From IMG/VR virus record IMGVR_UViG_3300036985_002547, positions 1 to 26,046 of that record: DNA of 26,046 bases; one strand, written 5' to 3'. Source of the stretch: a virus. The notes beneath the pieces are model-generated. The model searched no databases and was not told where the DNA came from. It saw only the letters and a program-made list of their open reading frames with translations. Of the stretch, positions 7,627-17,848 are shown piece after piece (within the stretch, counting starts at the first letter, position 1; every line of letters starts with the position of its first letter). The position numbers and the translations under genes were made by a program.

Positions 7627-8225
7627 CTAACTGACAAAAGAAGTCCAAGCGTCCTCGTCTGAGCCGTACCAAGACGGGACTCCGCGAATCCGATAATCCC
7701 GGGGAGGAGTCAAGGCCTCCTCGATTGCCTGAAGGTCATCTTCCGAAGCGTTCTCACGAATCGCATACAGATAGGTATTGACAGCACGATCAGCAGAAAG
7801 GTAAATAGCATCTACGCCTCGGACGGAGCAGTAGCCATCAAACTGTTGCCAGTTTCTGACAATCCAGTTGATAACGACTGCTCCTGCGTAGGGTTTATCT
7901 GACCAGTGTATTCCTGTACGAGTTCTTGAATCATCTCACTAAGCATTCCGAAATCTAAGTCCGGGGCTACAGTGCCGAAAGCTTCGTGCGAACTAGGCTC
8001 TAGGAAGTGCCGAATAATGTCGGTGAATGTCACCCTCTTCAGGTGTGCCGCAGCAATGTCATTCATACCCTCCGGGGCAGGACTCTGTAGGGCCTCAACA
8101 AGGTCTGCGATCTCGATAAGGTCCACCGAAGAGCGTAGTCGAATGGTCACGTCGTCGATCACCCACTCAATAGGATTAGCCCTACGACGGGCTGTGGCTG
8201 TGATGAAGGCGCGTTGTCTTGTCAT
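7627..8225 (-). CDS. Tail assembly chaperone, long form by -1 frameshift
   Basis: Slippage at AAACCCT (7896-7890) after 112 codons moves ribosomes into the -1 frame, adding 87 residues to give about 199 aa ending at the TAG at 7629-7627. The extension (YAGAVVINWIVRNWQQFDGY, then GVDAIYLSADRAVNTYLY, DDLQAIEEALTPPRDYRIRG and a final SWYGSDEDAWTSFVS) is compositionally a normal protein, lies in the only open frame there, and has no good start of its own. Paired short and long chaperones (lambda gpG/gpGT type) directly before the tape measure are a general siphovirus feature. They bind the tape measure and recruit tail tube subunits. The shift itself is inferred, not shown. Confidence 0.75.
7812..8225 (-). 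CDS. Tail assembly chaperone, short form (gpG-like)
   Basis: A 137-aa zero-frame product from ATG 8225 to TAG 7814-7812. The body (IEWVIDDVTIRLRSSVDLIE, VTFTDIIRHFLEPSSHE, then LSEMIQELVQEYTGQINPTQ) is acidic and helical, like chaperones encoded just upstream of tape measures. The frame is open further upstream to 8480, but that part overlaps the HK97-gp10-like gene and is not used. No clear Shine-Dalgarno precedes the ATG; instead an 8-bp hairpin (8228-8249) ends two bases before it, and TACCAT lies 7 bases upstream. Confidence 0.8.
   Translation of the reverse strand: MTRQRAFITATARRRANPIEWVIDDVTIRLRSSVDLIEIADLVEALQSPAPEGMNDIAAAHLKRVTFTDIIRHFLEPSSHEAFGTVAPDLDFGMLSEMIQELVQEYTGQINPTQEQSLSTGLSETGNSLMATAPSEA
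7890..7896 (-). other. -1 ribosomal slippery heptamer AAACCCT
   Basis: Minus strand A AAC CCT, read in the zero frame as ATA AAC CCT (codon starts at 7898, 7895, 7892), fits the X XXY YYZ rule. Both frames are open through the site. A 6-bp hairpin with a GCAA tetraloop (AAACTG/CAGTTT, 7855-7840) lies 34 bases downstream, farther than usual for a stimulator. Confidence 0.75.
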
Positions 8226-8227
8226 AG

Positions 8228-8249
8228 TGTTTATGGTAGCACATAAACA
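8228..8249 (-). other. Hairpin just before the tail chaperone start codon
   Basis: TGTTTATG (8228-8235) and CATAAACA (8242-8249) form a perfect 8-bp stem with a 6-base loop, ending two bases before the ATG at 8225. It occupies the position where a ribosome binding site would be and could tune chaperone expression. Confidence 0.5.
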
Positions 8250-8253
8250 GGTC

Positions 8254-8691
8254 TTATTTAGCGGCAGTAAGAGCGTCCCTGAGAAAAGGACGTGCCTTGA
8301 CACCCCGGCTTCGTTTAGCGTAGACGAATTGCTGAGTTGCGCCGCCCCGATACCTTCGTGTACCGGAGCCAGTGTTGTTGATTGCGGCCCACCGTAGTAC
8401 GCGAGCGCGAACTGGCAGAATGTACCCTCGACCTGCCTCAACTCCGGTTCCTTCGTGAACATACATCGCATACTCAACATTCGTACCGACTCGCCCGATA
8501 GGACTACCGTTTGCTGACCTCATCTCCATCGCTAAAGAAGCTCGAAGTCTTCCCTCGTCTACAGGGGCATTTCTCCTTGCCTGATTTAGAACTCGATTAG
8601 TACGGCGCTGTATGTCTGCCCATACTGCTCCTCGAGGAGAGGAGAGGAGCGTTCGTAGCGCCTCTTGGTCAATCTTTAGTGCGGCAGCCAC
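8254..8691 (-). CDS. HK97 gp10-like head-tail / tail completion protein
   Basis: A 145-aa protein starting at a GTG that overlaps the preceding stop by one base (TAGTG). The motifs QARRNAPVDEGRLRASLAME, GRVGTNVEYAMYVHEGTG and the closing VKARPFLRDALTAAK are the hallmark of the HK97 gp10-like family (tail completion or head-tail joining, 120-150 aa). The insert with YRGGATQQFVYAKRSRG before the PFLRDAL end is typical of actinophage members. It precedes the tail chaperone and tape measure, consistent with a role at the neck. Confidence 0.88.
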   Translation of the reverse strand: MAAALKIDQEALRTLLSSPRGAVWADIQRRTNRVLNQARRNAPVDEGRLRASLAMEMRSANGSPIGRVGTNVEYAMYVHEGTGVEAGRGYILPVRARVLRWAAINNTGSGTRRYRGGATQQFVYAKRSRGVKARPFLRDALTAAK

Positions 8692-8984
8692 TAACTGAGG
8701 CCTAGTGCCTTCGCTACGCCAGCCGCTATAGAACCTCCAACAGCACCACCAACAACTGCCACACCAGCAAGGAAGTAGCGCACCCCGGACACCTGAGTTT
8801 CTATGTTGTGAATGCGCTGCTCAAGGTCTTTGAGGTGATCTGAGCGCCGTTCTTCATTTTGGTCTATCTTGGCTGACAGCTTGTCTACCTTCTCAATAAT
8901 GTGTCCTAGCCTCTCAAACAGAACAGCAACAGCAACCTCCGGAGTCGTATCCGTCAGTATTTTAGGAGAACGAGAGGCAGCCAC
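8691..8984 (-). CDS. Coiled-coil protein with a C-terminal membrane segment
   Basis: A 97-aa protein from a GTG with AGGA about 8 bases upstream. Residues ~20-65 are a charged helical segment with heptad-like spacing (ERLGHIIEKVDKLSAKIDQN, then KDLEQRIHNIETQVSGV), and ~68-97 is a Gly/Ala-rich hydrophobic stretch (YFLAGVAVVGGAVGGSIAAG). This architecture resembles XhlA-type haemolysin/holin-associated proteins and small phage tail-module proteins. It sits among tail genes, not next to the lysis cassette, so its role is uncertain. Confidence 0.7.
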   Translation of the reverse strand: MAASRSPKILTDTTPEVAVAVLFERLGHIIEKVDKLSAKIDQNEERRSDHLKDLEQRIHNIETQVSGVRYFLAGVAVVGGAVGGSIAAGVAKALGLS

Positions 8985-8993
8985 GTCGTTATC

Positions 8994-10046
8994 CTAGTCT
9001 ATCCCGGCTGAGAAAAGCATCATCTTGAGATTGCCCTGAAGACGTTCGTTAGCAGGATCATACTCAAGGGCCTTCTGACACTGATACACGGCTTCGGGAT
9101 ACTGCTCTAACCTCCACAGCGCAATCGAGGCAAGATCGTGAGGACGAGCGCCCCAAGCCTCAGCCTCACACAGGTATTCCATCTGTTTCTCTGTTATCTC
9201 GAGTGCGCGACTCGTAGCAAGCAGACAGGCCTGCCAGTCAGAAATGTCGTGAAGATACTGAGCAAAATCAACAAACGGCTCGCGCCGATTAGGTGCTTCG
9301 AGCGTAGCCAACGTGTACCACCTCATCGGATCGTGACCCGATTTAGCAATAAAGCGCATCGCTGCTGCCCTCTCCGGAGTCCACAGAGCAGTAGGCAAGG
9401 CGAGGTATCTCTGAAACTCCTCTACGGCTTCGGGATAGCGTTTATGATAGTAGAGTTCTCGAGCATAATAGAATGCTGTGCGATCATCTGTTGGGGACTC
9501 GCGCTTGGCTAGTTCGAGTAGAGGGAAGTATTGTGAGCGTGATTTAGTGCTGTCCGGGTGATGATTTATCTCAAGGGCAATCCACTCCTGAATCTCTCCC
9601 GACGTTGCCGTAATCGTTTCGTGAACCGGGTGCTTCCAGCGATAACCCGTTCTGCGATGTATCTTGTCGCCGCCGTATGTCAGCCCGGGCGAGCCGTCAT
9701 CTTGATACGACCATACATACTGATAGCGCGGACGAGTCGTACTAGCCTTGACTGTCTCTAAGTGTTGTCGCCACCCCGGGACGAGCACTTCGTCAAGGTC
9801 AAGTGCGATACAGAAGTCCACGTCCGAGGGCAACAGTGCCAAAGAAGCATTTCGAGCGTCATCAAATCGCCAAGGAGAAATAGAAATCGGGACTACGGTC
9901 ACTCCGAGGCCCTTAGCAATCTTTATTGTCTTGTCGCTAGATCCCGTATCAGCAATCAACAGGTAGTCTGCCTCTCTCGCAGACTCTGCCCACCTCGCAA
10001 CAAACTGCTCCTCATTTAGCGCAATAGCATAAACAGCAATCTTCAT
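8994..10046 (-). CDS. Family 2-type glycosyltransferase with C-terminal TPR repeats
   Basis: A 350-aa protein. Residues 1-90 are a GT-A fold donor-binding domain: MKIAVYAIALNEEQFVARWA, DTGSSDKT (33-40), the RFDDARN motif (~60-66) and DLDE (83-86), the metal-binding DxD-type site. A central part (KHPVHETI, YYARELYYHKRYPEAVEEFQ) and residues ~250-345 (YPEAVYQCQKALEYDPANER) are tetratricopeptide-like helices that could bind an acceptor protein. It is transcribed with tail genes, following the fibre and its chaperone, so a likely substrate is a virion protein such as the Thr-rich collagen-like fibre; this is inference. Modification of host surface sugars is the alternative. Confidence 0.85.
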   Translation of the reverse strand: MKIAVYAIALNEEQFVARWAESAREADYLLIADTGSSDKTIKIAKGLGVTVVPISISPWRFDDARNASLALLPSDVDFCIALDLDEVLVPGWRQHLETVKASTTRPRYQYVWSYQDDGSPGLTYGGDKIHRRTGYRWKHPVHETITATSGEIQEWIALEINHHPDSTKSRSQYFPLLELAKRESPTDDRTAFYYARELYYHKRYPEAVEEFQRYLALPTALWTPERAAAMRFIAKSGHDPMRWYTLATLEAPNRREPFVDFAQYLHDISDWQACLLATSRALEITEKQMEYLCEAEAWGARPHDLASIALWRLEQYPEAVYQCQKALEYDPANERLQGNLKMMLFSAGID

Positions 10047-10121
10047 CCTTGTCCCCTCGTCAAAGACCTGAGTCTAATCGGCAGCGAGGCTACGAGGTAA
10101 CTCCTCTAAGCGATCTCGATG

Positions 10122-10487
10122 TCAGTGTGAGTGCGGTTCTTCGTTCGGTCCGTGAACGTGATCTTCCTCCGGTGGAAGAATCTGAACACTATAGGTTGCC
10201 CACCATAGCGGCCTGCCCGTACTCGGTGAATCCTGAAGCTCGTAACTTCCTTCACTGAGTTCTTCTAGTTCTACGGTAGAAATGTCTCTAAGATACTGCC
10301 TCCACTCGCGCCATTCCCTTTTCGTATCTTCGGCAAGCTGACAGTCTGATACTTGAGTCCAGTCGGAGTCCAACAATAGCGAGTTGCGGATCAACTTAAG
10401 AGCACTGTGATACTCGACAGGATTCTGCGCTCGAATAGGTGTTACTCCGTCTATACAGGCAGTGCTTTCGCGTAGGTAGATTTTCAC
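10122..10487 (-). CDS. Tail fibre assembly chaperone-like protein (APC type)
   Basis: A 121-aa protein from a GTG with AGGAG at 6-base spacing, directly after the collagen-like fibre gene. The core RNSLLLDSDWTQVSDCQLAE followed by WREWRQYLRDI is the pattern of the phage tail assembly chaperone family (Phage_tail_APC), in which a D.DW or D.T...D motif precedes a W..YRQ.LRDI helix. Members usually sit next to tail fibre genes and assist their folding or attachment, which fits the position here. The C-terminus is His/Glu-rich (EEDHVHGPNEEPHSH). Confidence 0.75.
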   Translation of the reverse strand: MKIYLRESTACIDGVTPIRAQNPVEYHSALKLIRNSLLLDSDWTQVSDCQLAEDTKREWREWRQYLRDISTVELEELSEGSYELQDSPSTGRPLWWATYSVQILPPEEDHVHGPNEEPHSH

Positions 10488-10511
10488 TTTATTCTCCTGT
10501 TCGTACCTTTG

Positions 10512-13329
<2,818 letters not shown>

Positions 13330-13330
<1 letters not shown>

Positions 13331-13827
13331 TAGATACTCCAGACCTTCTGTGAGAGTCCGATTGTAACGCGAGTCTCAACGGCAATACACCCACCCTGCG
13401 CTCCGGCGATAGTCTGCGACAGGTTTGCTCGCATCCAGTCCAGAGGGAGATCGGCACAGTCAATAGCGTTCCACACAATCGCACCGTCCTCGAGGAGCGT
13501 TGAATATGCGTTCTGAAGATCCTGCGTAGAGGGAGGTTGCCCACGATCACTCACACTAGGAAGACACCTCACTAGCAGAACAGCGAAGTCAATAGTAATG
13601 TCGCCCTTGTCGCAGTATTCCGGGCCGTTGGATTCACTAGGGAAGACTACCGAGCGATACGTGCGCTCCGGGGCTACAGCCAACAACCCACAACAGTCAT
13701 CCCACGCAACCTGACCAGCCGCCACATACGCACGATTTATAGGATCGCGCCCTGCCTGAACTAAGGCATCGTCTACGAGACACAAGAGCCAGTTACCGAC
13801 TGAGTAAGAAGAACGTCCATCGTTCAT
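13330..13827 (-). CDS. Tail completion / tail terminator-like protein
   Basis: A 165-aa protein with ATGA overlap to the preceding gene and GGAGG six bases before the ATG. It has a Cys-containing segment VAWDDCCGLLAVAPERTYRS followed by ITIDFAVLLVRCLPSV and a C-terminal AGAQGGCIAVETRVTIGL. The pattern of a Cys pair, an inner strand with a VLLVRC(L/V)P motif and a final QGGC.... strand is one I associate with the actinophage protein encoded between the head-tail adaptor and the tail genes, thought to complete the tail or neck. The exact role is inferred from position. Confidence 0.6.
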
Positions 13828-14534
13828 CGCACCCTCCGGGGTTGATCCGGTGAATAGACACCTGAGGCCTGATGAAGCCTGCCGGGATTCACGGATCGAA
13901 TAAACGCATCAGAAATAGGCAGTCCAATGCGATTCTGAGCCATTAGAACAGCAGCGTCCCCGAGATCGACTGTAACGCCCTGTCGAGTGACGGATACGAC
14001 ATTTGAGGCTAGTCTGCAGTCTCCTCCGGTGAGTCCTGCTAGAATCTCACACGCGAGTTCTCCGAGGGCTAGTTGTCCTAGTGACGGTACATCTATCCCG
14101 TAGGTATAAGAGACCACGATAGGAGCAATCGTGCACTCCTGCTCGCAGGGCCAGCACTCTCCGAGTCGCGCTAGGAGTCCTCTCTGAAGCTGATACTCGT
14201 CAGGGTCCAGTATGTCGCCATTGACTACGACAAGGTCAATAGATCGCACCGGAGTCTGAGCAAGCCGAAGTCGGCAACATAGTCGAGGATACGCCAAACC
14301 CCATTCACGCTGTAGTCTCCACTCTACCCCGGGTCCGAAATCATAACCCCAAGGGAACGCACACGTTCCAGCACACGGCATAGAGTATTCTTCGGTAGTG
14401 GAGCACACGCCATACCGACGTCCTGACAGCGCCCATAGCATTTGCTGTGCGCTCTCTCGGGCTACGAGAACAAGGTCTTCGTCCTCCTCAAGAATGTCAC
14501 AAGGCCATTTGATCGGCCAGTCTTCGCAGTTCAC
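13824..14534 (-). CDS. Head-tail adaptor (connector) protein, Cys-rich actinophage type
   Basis: A 236-aa protein from a GTG at 14534. The N-terminus MNCEDWPIKWPCDILEED, then QMLWALSGRRYGVCSTTEEY and CAGTCAFPWGYDFGPG, followed by RLAQTPVRSIDLVVVNGDI and a helical end GQLALGELACEILAGLTGGD, are features of the head-tail adaptor family found after the capsid gene in actinophages (HK97 gp6-like function). It would sit under the portal and join head to tail. The paired cysteines may bind metal or form disulfides. Alternative: another neck protein. Confidence 0.72.
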   Translation of the reverse strand: MNCEDWPIKWPCDILEEDEDLVLVARESAQQMLWALSGRRYGVCSTTEEYSMPCAGTCAFPWGYDFGPGVEWRLQREWGLAYPRLCCRLRLAQTPVRSIDLVVVNGDILDPDEYQLQRGLLARLGECWPCEQECTIAPIVVSYTYGIDVPSLGQLALGELACEILAGLTGGDCRLASNVVSVTRQGVTVDLGDAAVLMAQNRIGLPISDAFIRSVNPGRLHQASGVYSPDQPRRVR

Positions 14535-14596
14535 GGCCTAATCCTATACCTTCCTGTGTTCTCTACTGTACCTCTGTTGTTTCTTATCTTAAAAGA

Positions 14597-15253
14597 TTAC
14601 GGGGTAAGTGGAACGCAACCTGCAGTATCTGCAGGAGGCTGAACGTCTGTCACTACAACTCCGAACACATCGCCAGCAGGGAACGACACGATAAAAGGGT
14701 TAGAGGCGTATGGAGTAGTTCCCCAAGTAGCCGGTGCGGCGAAAGCTTCGCCCATAATCGAGGCTGTGAGCGAGCCGTTCTCAATAGTCAAGTCGCCGTC
14801 TACCTTGCCATTACGAACGAACGGCACAGAGAAATAACCCCACTCCGGGTTCGCAGGATCGCAGTCAGCGCCTGTCCTCTTAGTCCATACCTCAAGCGCA
14901 AAGGCCGTATCGTTAGGACTCGTACCCCACGACGCTCCGATAGTGTCGCCTCCGTCTACGACTGGATTAGCCGCAGTAAGAATGTCCAGCGCGTCAGGGT
15001 TCAGTTCGGCAAACTCAATAGTCACATTGACTCTCTTGAGAATGTCCGGGTCTTTGTCGTTGATACAGAGGTCGCCCCACGCAGATTTCTGCACATACTC
15101 GGTTCCAGCCTCAAACTCACCCGACAGGGTGACGCTAATGAAGCAATCCGACACGACGGTAGAGCAAGAGCCGTAATCAACATCTCCGCAGGAGTCGAGT
15201 CGAGTCAGTCGAACGGTCTTACCTTTTATTGACTTAAGAATCTGTGTTGCCAT
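14597..15253 (-). CDS. Major tail protein
   Basis: A 218-aa protein with a strong ribosome site (AAAGGAG, 7-base spacing). The sequence LTRLDSCGDVDYGSCSTVVS, then SGEFEAGTEYVQKSAWGDLC, the central FALEVWTKRTGADCDPANPEWG and FVRNGKVDGDLTIENGSLT fits the major tail tube protein of actinobacterial siphoviruses, which repeats as rings along the tail. In this family the LD.CG start, the E.WT...G..C turn and the ENG.LT strand are recurrent. It comes before the adaptor gene, earlier than in lambda-like order, but this order is seen in actinophages. Confidence 0.8.
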   Translation of the reverse strand: MATQILKSIKGKTVRLTRLDSCGDVDYGSCSTVVSDCFISVTLSGEFEAGTEYVQKSAWGDLCINDKDPDILKRVNVTIEFAELNPDALDILTAANPVVDGGDTIGASWGTSPNDTAFALEVWTKRTGADCDPANPEWGYFSVPFVRNGKVDGDLTIENGSLTASIMGEAFAAPATWGTTPYASNPFIVSFPAGDVFGVVVTDVQPPADTAGCVPLTP

Positions 15254-15265
15254 TGTATTTCTCCT

Positions 15266-16048
15266 TTAGGGAATCGTTCGATCAAGTGTTGTTTCTATTT
15301 TAGCCACATAGCAATCCCACCCAAGCACATAGTCTCTCTGAGCAACATACGACACTTCGTTGTCGGCCATAGCAATCGCAGACTCTCGGGTGTCTATGTC
15401 ACCTCGGTACAGGAGGATAGGCCCGGTAGCGAAGATTGCCGAGGTATTGACAATCGGTGACACCACGTCGTATCCGGCTCCTACGATGACAGGAGTTCCG
15501 AGGAGAGTCGTCATACGACCTCCCGATACCGTGAGGTTAGACCAGAGCATAGTCGCCGTCTGCCGACTCATGTGGATAATGCCAGTCCCGGGATACACCG
15601 CACCGATCTGCTGTTCAGCGACAGCTAGCGCATAGGTGACTGTGTTCGTGAGGACGTTGATAGTGATGTCAGGTGTAGCGTCCATATCAGTCCATAGCCG
15701 CTGTTCGGCGGCGAACTGTTCGCCATTGACTAAACGCTGAACTGTTTGATCTCTGTGCTCAGCAAGCGAGTGTCCGGGAATAGCGTCTGTGTTATACGCA
15801 TAAACAGTGAACGGTTCGTACTGCAGGATCGTACAGGCAGAGTTACTGACTAAGTCATCTCGCTCTTCTGCGATACAGGGACCAGCCGTAATGTAGTCCT
15901 CAATACACGCTTGAGTTTGCCACTGAACTCCGAGTCGCCAGTGTTCATCTGTCGTCAGTCGAGGTTCAGCAACAGAGAACAGGCCGAATGGATGTGGAAC
16001 TACTACGGGTGCTTCTACGAGTTGCCACGTATTTAAGTTCGTTCCCAT
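15266..16048 (-). CDS. Second capsid-like structural protein
   Basis: A 260-aa protein 40 bases after the capsid gene. The N-terminal part has WRLGVQWQTQACIEDYITAG and CTILQYEPFTVYAYNTDAIP, the middle a helix AAEQRLWTDM, then TGIIHMSRQTATMLWSNLTV, LLGTPVIVGAGYD, a strand FATGPILLYRGDI, and a final YVAQRDYVLGWDCYVAKIET. This order (E-loop-like start, long helix, PGTGIIHMSR, GTP.V.G.GYD) resembles the P-domain half of HK97-fold capsid proteins and proteins next to the capsid gene in actinophages. It could be a minor capsid, penton or decoration protein. No homology search was run. Confidence 0.6.
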   Translation of the reverse strand: MGTNLNTWQLVEAPVVVPHPFGLFSVAEPRLTTDEHWRLGVQWQTQACIEDYITAGPCIAEERDDLVSNSACTILQYEPFTVYAYNTDAIPGHSLAEHRDQTVQRLVNGEQFAAEQRLWTDMDATPDITINVLTNTVTYALAVAEQQIGAVYPGTGIIHMSRQTATMLWSNLTVSGGRMTTLLGTPVIVGAGYDVVSPIVNTSAIFATGPILLYRGDIDTRESAIAMADNEVSYVAQRDYVLGWDCYVAKIETTLDRTIP

Positions 16049-16088
16049 TGACCTGTCCTGTCTGTTACCTGTTAGTGCTTTTCTGAAG

Positions 16089-17669
16089 TTACGCTACTGG
16101 ACAGCAGCCTGTTACGCCATCAACGTCGTAGCCAACGGTCACTTTACGAGCGTCCGGTCCGAGTTGAGCAACGAGGTACATCTGCTCAGTCCAAGCGGCT
16201 GTGTAGTCGTTCGTAGCGTTGAGAACGCTGTCACGGATAACTCCGAGGTCAATCGTGCCACCATCACCTCGAACATAGCCACCTGCAGGGTAGAGGAGGA
16301 ACGTCATTGAAGTTGGGAAGTACGTCTTCGGAGTTGATGAGTAGAGCGGCTGATAGTCGTGAATGAACTGGACGCGAACCTTGCGTACTGCGAAGTGTGC
16401 GACAATGTCCTCATCTGTGACATTGGAGTAGCCCGGGGCGACGCGCATAGCGAAGTCGGCACGGATTAGTTCCTTAGTCCAAAGTGGGAACACGGCCTCA
16501 AGGATCGAGTTCACTGGCATCTTATACTGTGACCGATAATCTGCGACCTGCAGGTCGATCGCATTCAGAATCGTACCAGCGGCTGACGAAGCAACTGCTG
16601 ATACTGCTACTGCTGTTGCTGAAGCTGTGATCTTGCCTGTGACGAGTCCGGAGAGTCGATGGAGGTGAGCGTTGATGGTCAAGGCTACAAAGCGAGCAGT
16701 GAGTTCAGGGAACGCACGATCCGTCAGGTTGCCGTTCGTCAAGCACAGACCCTCTGCCTCAAGGCGATAGTCAGTGAAGGAAGGACAAGGAATGTAGAGA
16801 CAAGGCTTCGTAGCCTCGGGATCATCTTGATTAGCCTCAGTCCAACTCCACAGAGCGTCGTCTGCCTCGTCAATCCCTACGAAGTTAGGCACGTTCAGGC
16901 CGCCTCGGGTGATTTGTACGGTAGGAAGGTCAATAAGTCCGTCCGAACCCTCAATCCCAAACATTGAGTAAAGGTTGTTGCTTGGCGCACACCACCCGGA
17001 GGCAGTCAGTGACTGTGCAGGATCAGCAACACGGTCAAGAATGTCCATGTTGTATGAGAGGTCTGCTCCAAGTTTATTGTCATTTGGAATCTGAATCTGA
17101 GCAACTGGCACATAGCCGGAGCCGTTAGAGAGGGTACGAGCCTTTGCGTGAAGAGCCTTGGCGAGTCCGATCTTGTCGATTGTTACGCCACCTGCGTAGC
17201 CGGGAATGTCAGCGGCAGCAGTGATAACAACCTCAGCCGAAGGCTTAGGAGCCTCAGGACTGACCGAACGACGTGCTACGGCACGCGCTGAGGGAGCCTT
17301 TGGACTAATCTTGTCGGCGCTAGCAGTCACAAGGATACGCTCCTCAACTACTTCTGAGGCGCTTTCTGTTTCGCTGTCAGAGGTGTCAGGTGCATCTTCG
17401 GACTCTTGCACTTCAGGGTCAGCCACAGCGGCAGGGCGAAGGCGATCAGCCAGCACAGCAACTGCTTGAGCGGCTTCTTCGGCGGCTACATCGCGATTGT
17501 GAAGTTCGCCTCGAACTGCTTCAACAGCTTCTGCGATCTCGGTAAGGGTGGCGACGTCTGATGTGCCGTCATCCATCATCTTGTCGAACTCTGCGAGCAA
17601 GAGAGTCTCGACTGTTGCGAGTTCATCGTTGCTTGCTTTGATTAGGTCTTGTGGTACTGGTGTTTGCAT
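16089..17669 (-). CDS. Major capsid protein (HK97 fold)
   Basis: A 526-aa protein from the ATG at 17669, chosen because GGAGG lies 5 bases before it; the frame is open 12 codons upstream but without a ribosome site. Residues 1-85 are a helical Ala/Glu-rich segment (delta domain, probably built-in scaffold), ~85-150 an acidic then basic low-complexity linker, likely the protease cut region, and the shell domain follows: LSYNMDILDRVADPAQSLTA, then WSWTEANQDDPEATKPCLY, NAHLHRLSGLVTGKIT, YKMPVNSILEAVFPLWTKEL, and TFLLYPAGGYVRGDGGTIDL. The order after the protease and small MGCGC gene is the standard actinophage head module. The gene has its own promoter (17764-17792). Confidence 0.88.
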   Translation of the reverse strand: MQTPVPQDLIKASNDELATVETLLLAEFDKMMDDGTSDVATLTEIAEAVEAVRGELHNRDVAAEEAAQAVAVLADRLRPAAVADPEVQESEDAPDTSDSETESASEVVEERILVTASADKISPKAPSARAVARRSVSPEAPKPSAEVVITAAADIPGYAGGVTIDKIGLAKALHAKARTLSNGSGYVPVAQIQIPNDNKLGADLSYNMDILDRVADPAQSLTASGWCAPSNNLYSMFGIEGSDGLIDLPTVQITRGGLNVPNFVGIDEADDALWSWTEANQDDPEATKPCLYIPCPSFTDYRLEAEGLCLTNGNLTDRAFPELTARFVALTINAHLHRLSGLVTGKITASATAVAVSAVASSAAGTILNAIDLQVADYRSQYKMPVNSILEAVFPLWTKELIRADFAMRVAPGYSNVTDEDIVAHFAVRKVRVQFIHDYQPLYSSTPKTYFPTSMTFLLYPAGGYVRGDGGTIDLGVIRDSVLNATNDYTAAWTEQMYLVAQLGPDARKVTVGYDVDGVTGCCPVA

Positions 17670-17763
17670 TACTGCCTCCGTCAAATGGGGATTTGGATAG
17701 AACACGATGGAGCACGGCTCACACTCGCTATCCCGGTGCTAGGCACTCAGGAACTTGTGTGTC

Positions 17764-17824
17764 ACTCTATAGCTTCTCAACGATGTTGTCAAGCATCATC
17801 AGGCATTTATTTTAGAAATCTTTT
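17764..17824 (-). promoter_or_regulatory. Promoter P-MCP with the shared upstream AT box
   Basis: Minus strand TTGACA (17792-17787), 17 bases, TAGAGT (17769-17764), about 95 bases before the capsid ATG. AAAAGATTTCTAAA (17824-17811) lies exactly 18 bases upstream of the -35, as in P-A and P-B. The GC-rich spacer palindrome of those two is absent. The leader can fold a 7-bp stem with one bulge (AGCACCGG...CCGTGCT). Confidence 0.8.
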
Positions 17825-17834
17825 GACGGCTGAA

Positions 17835-17844
17835 AAGTCGACTT
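17835..17844. other. 10-bp palindrome AAGTCGACTT upstream of P-MCP
   Basis: A perfect palindrome five bases beyond the stop codon of the small MGCGC gene and just upstream of the AT box of P-MCP. It could be a protein binding site, but it is short and may be chance. Confidence 0.3.
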
Positions 17845-17848
17845 AAAT

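Noticed and set aside
7812-8480. A 222-codon reading of the tail chaperone from 8480
   Set aside because: The extra part lies wholly inside the HK97-gp10-like gene in another frame; the chaperone sequence begins at the ATG at 8225.
9138-9512. Plus-strand frames of 60-140 codons across the window, such as this one opposite the glycosyltransferase
   Set aside because: All are antisense to well-supported minus-strand genes, lack ribosome sites and show no domain features.
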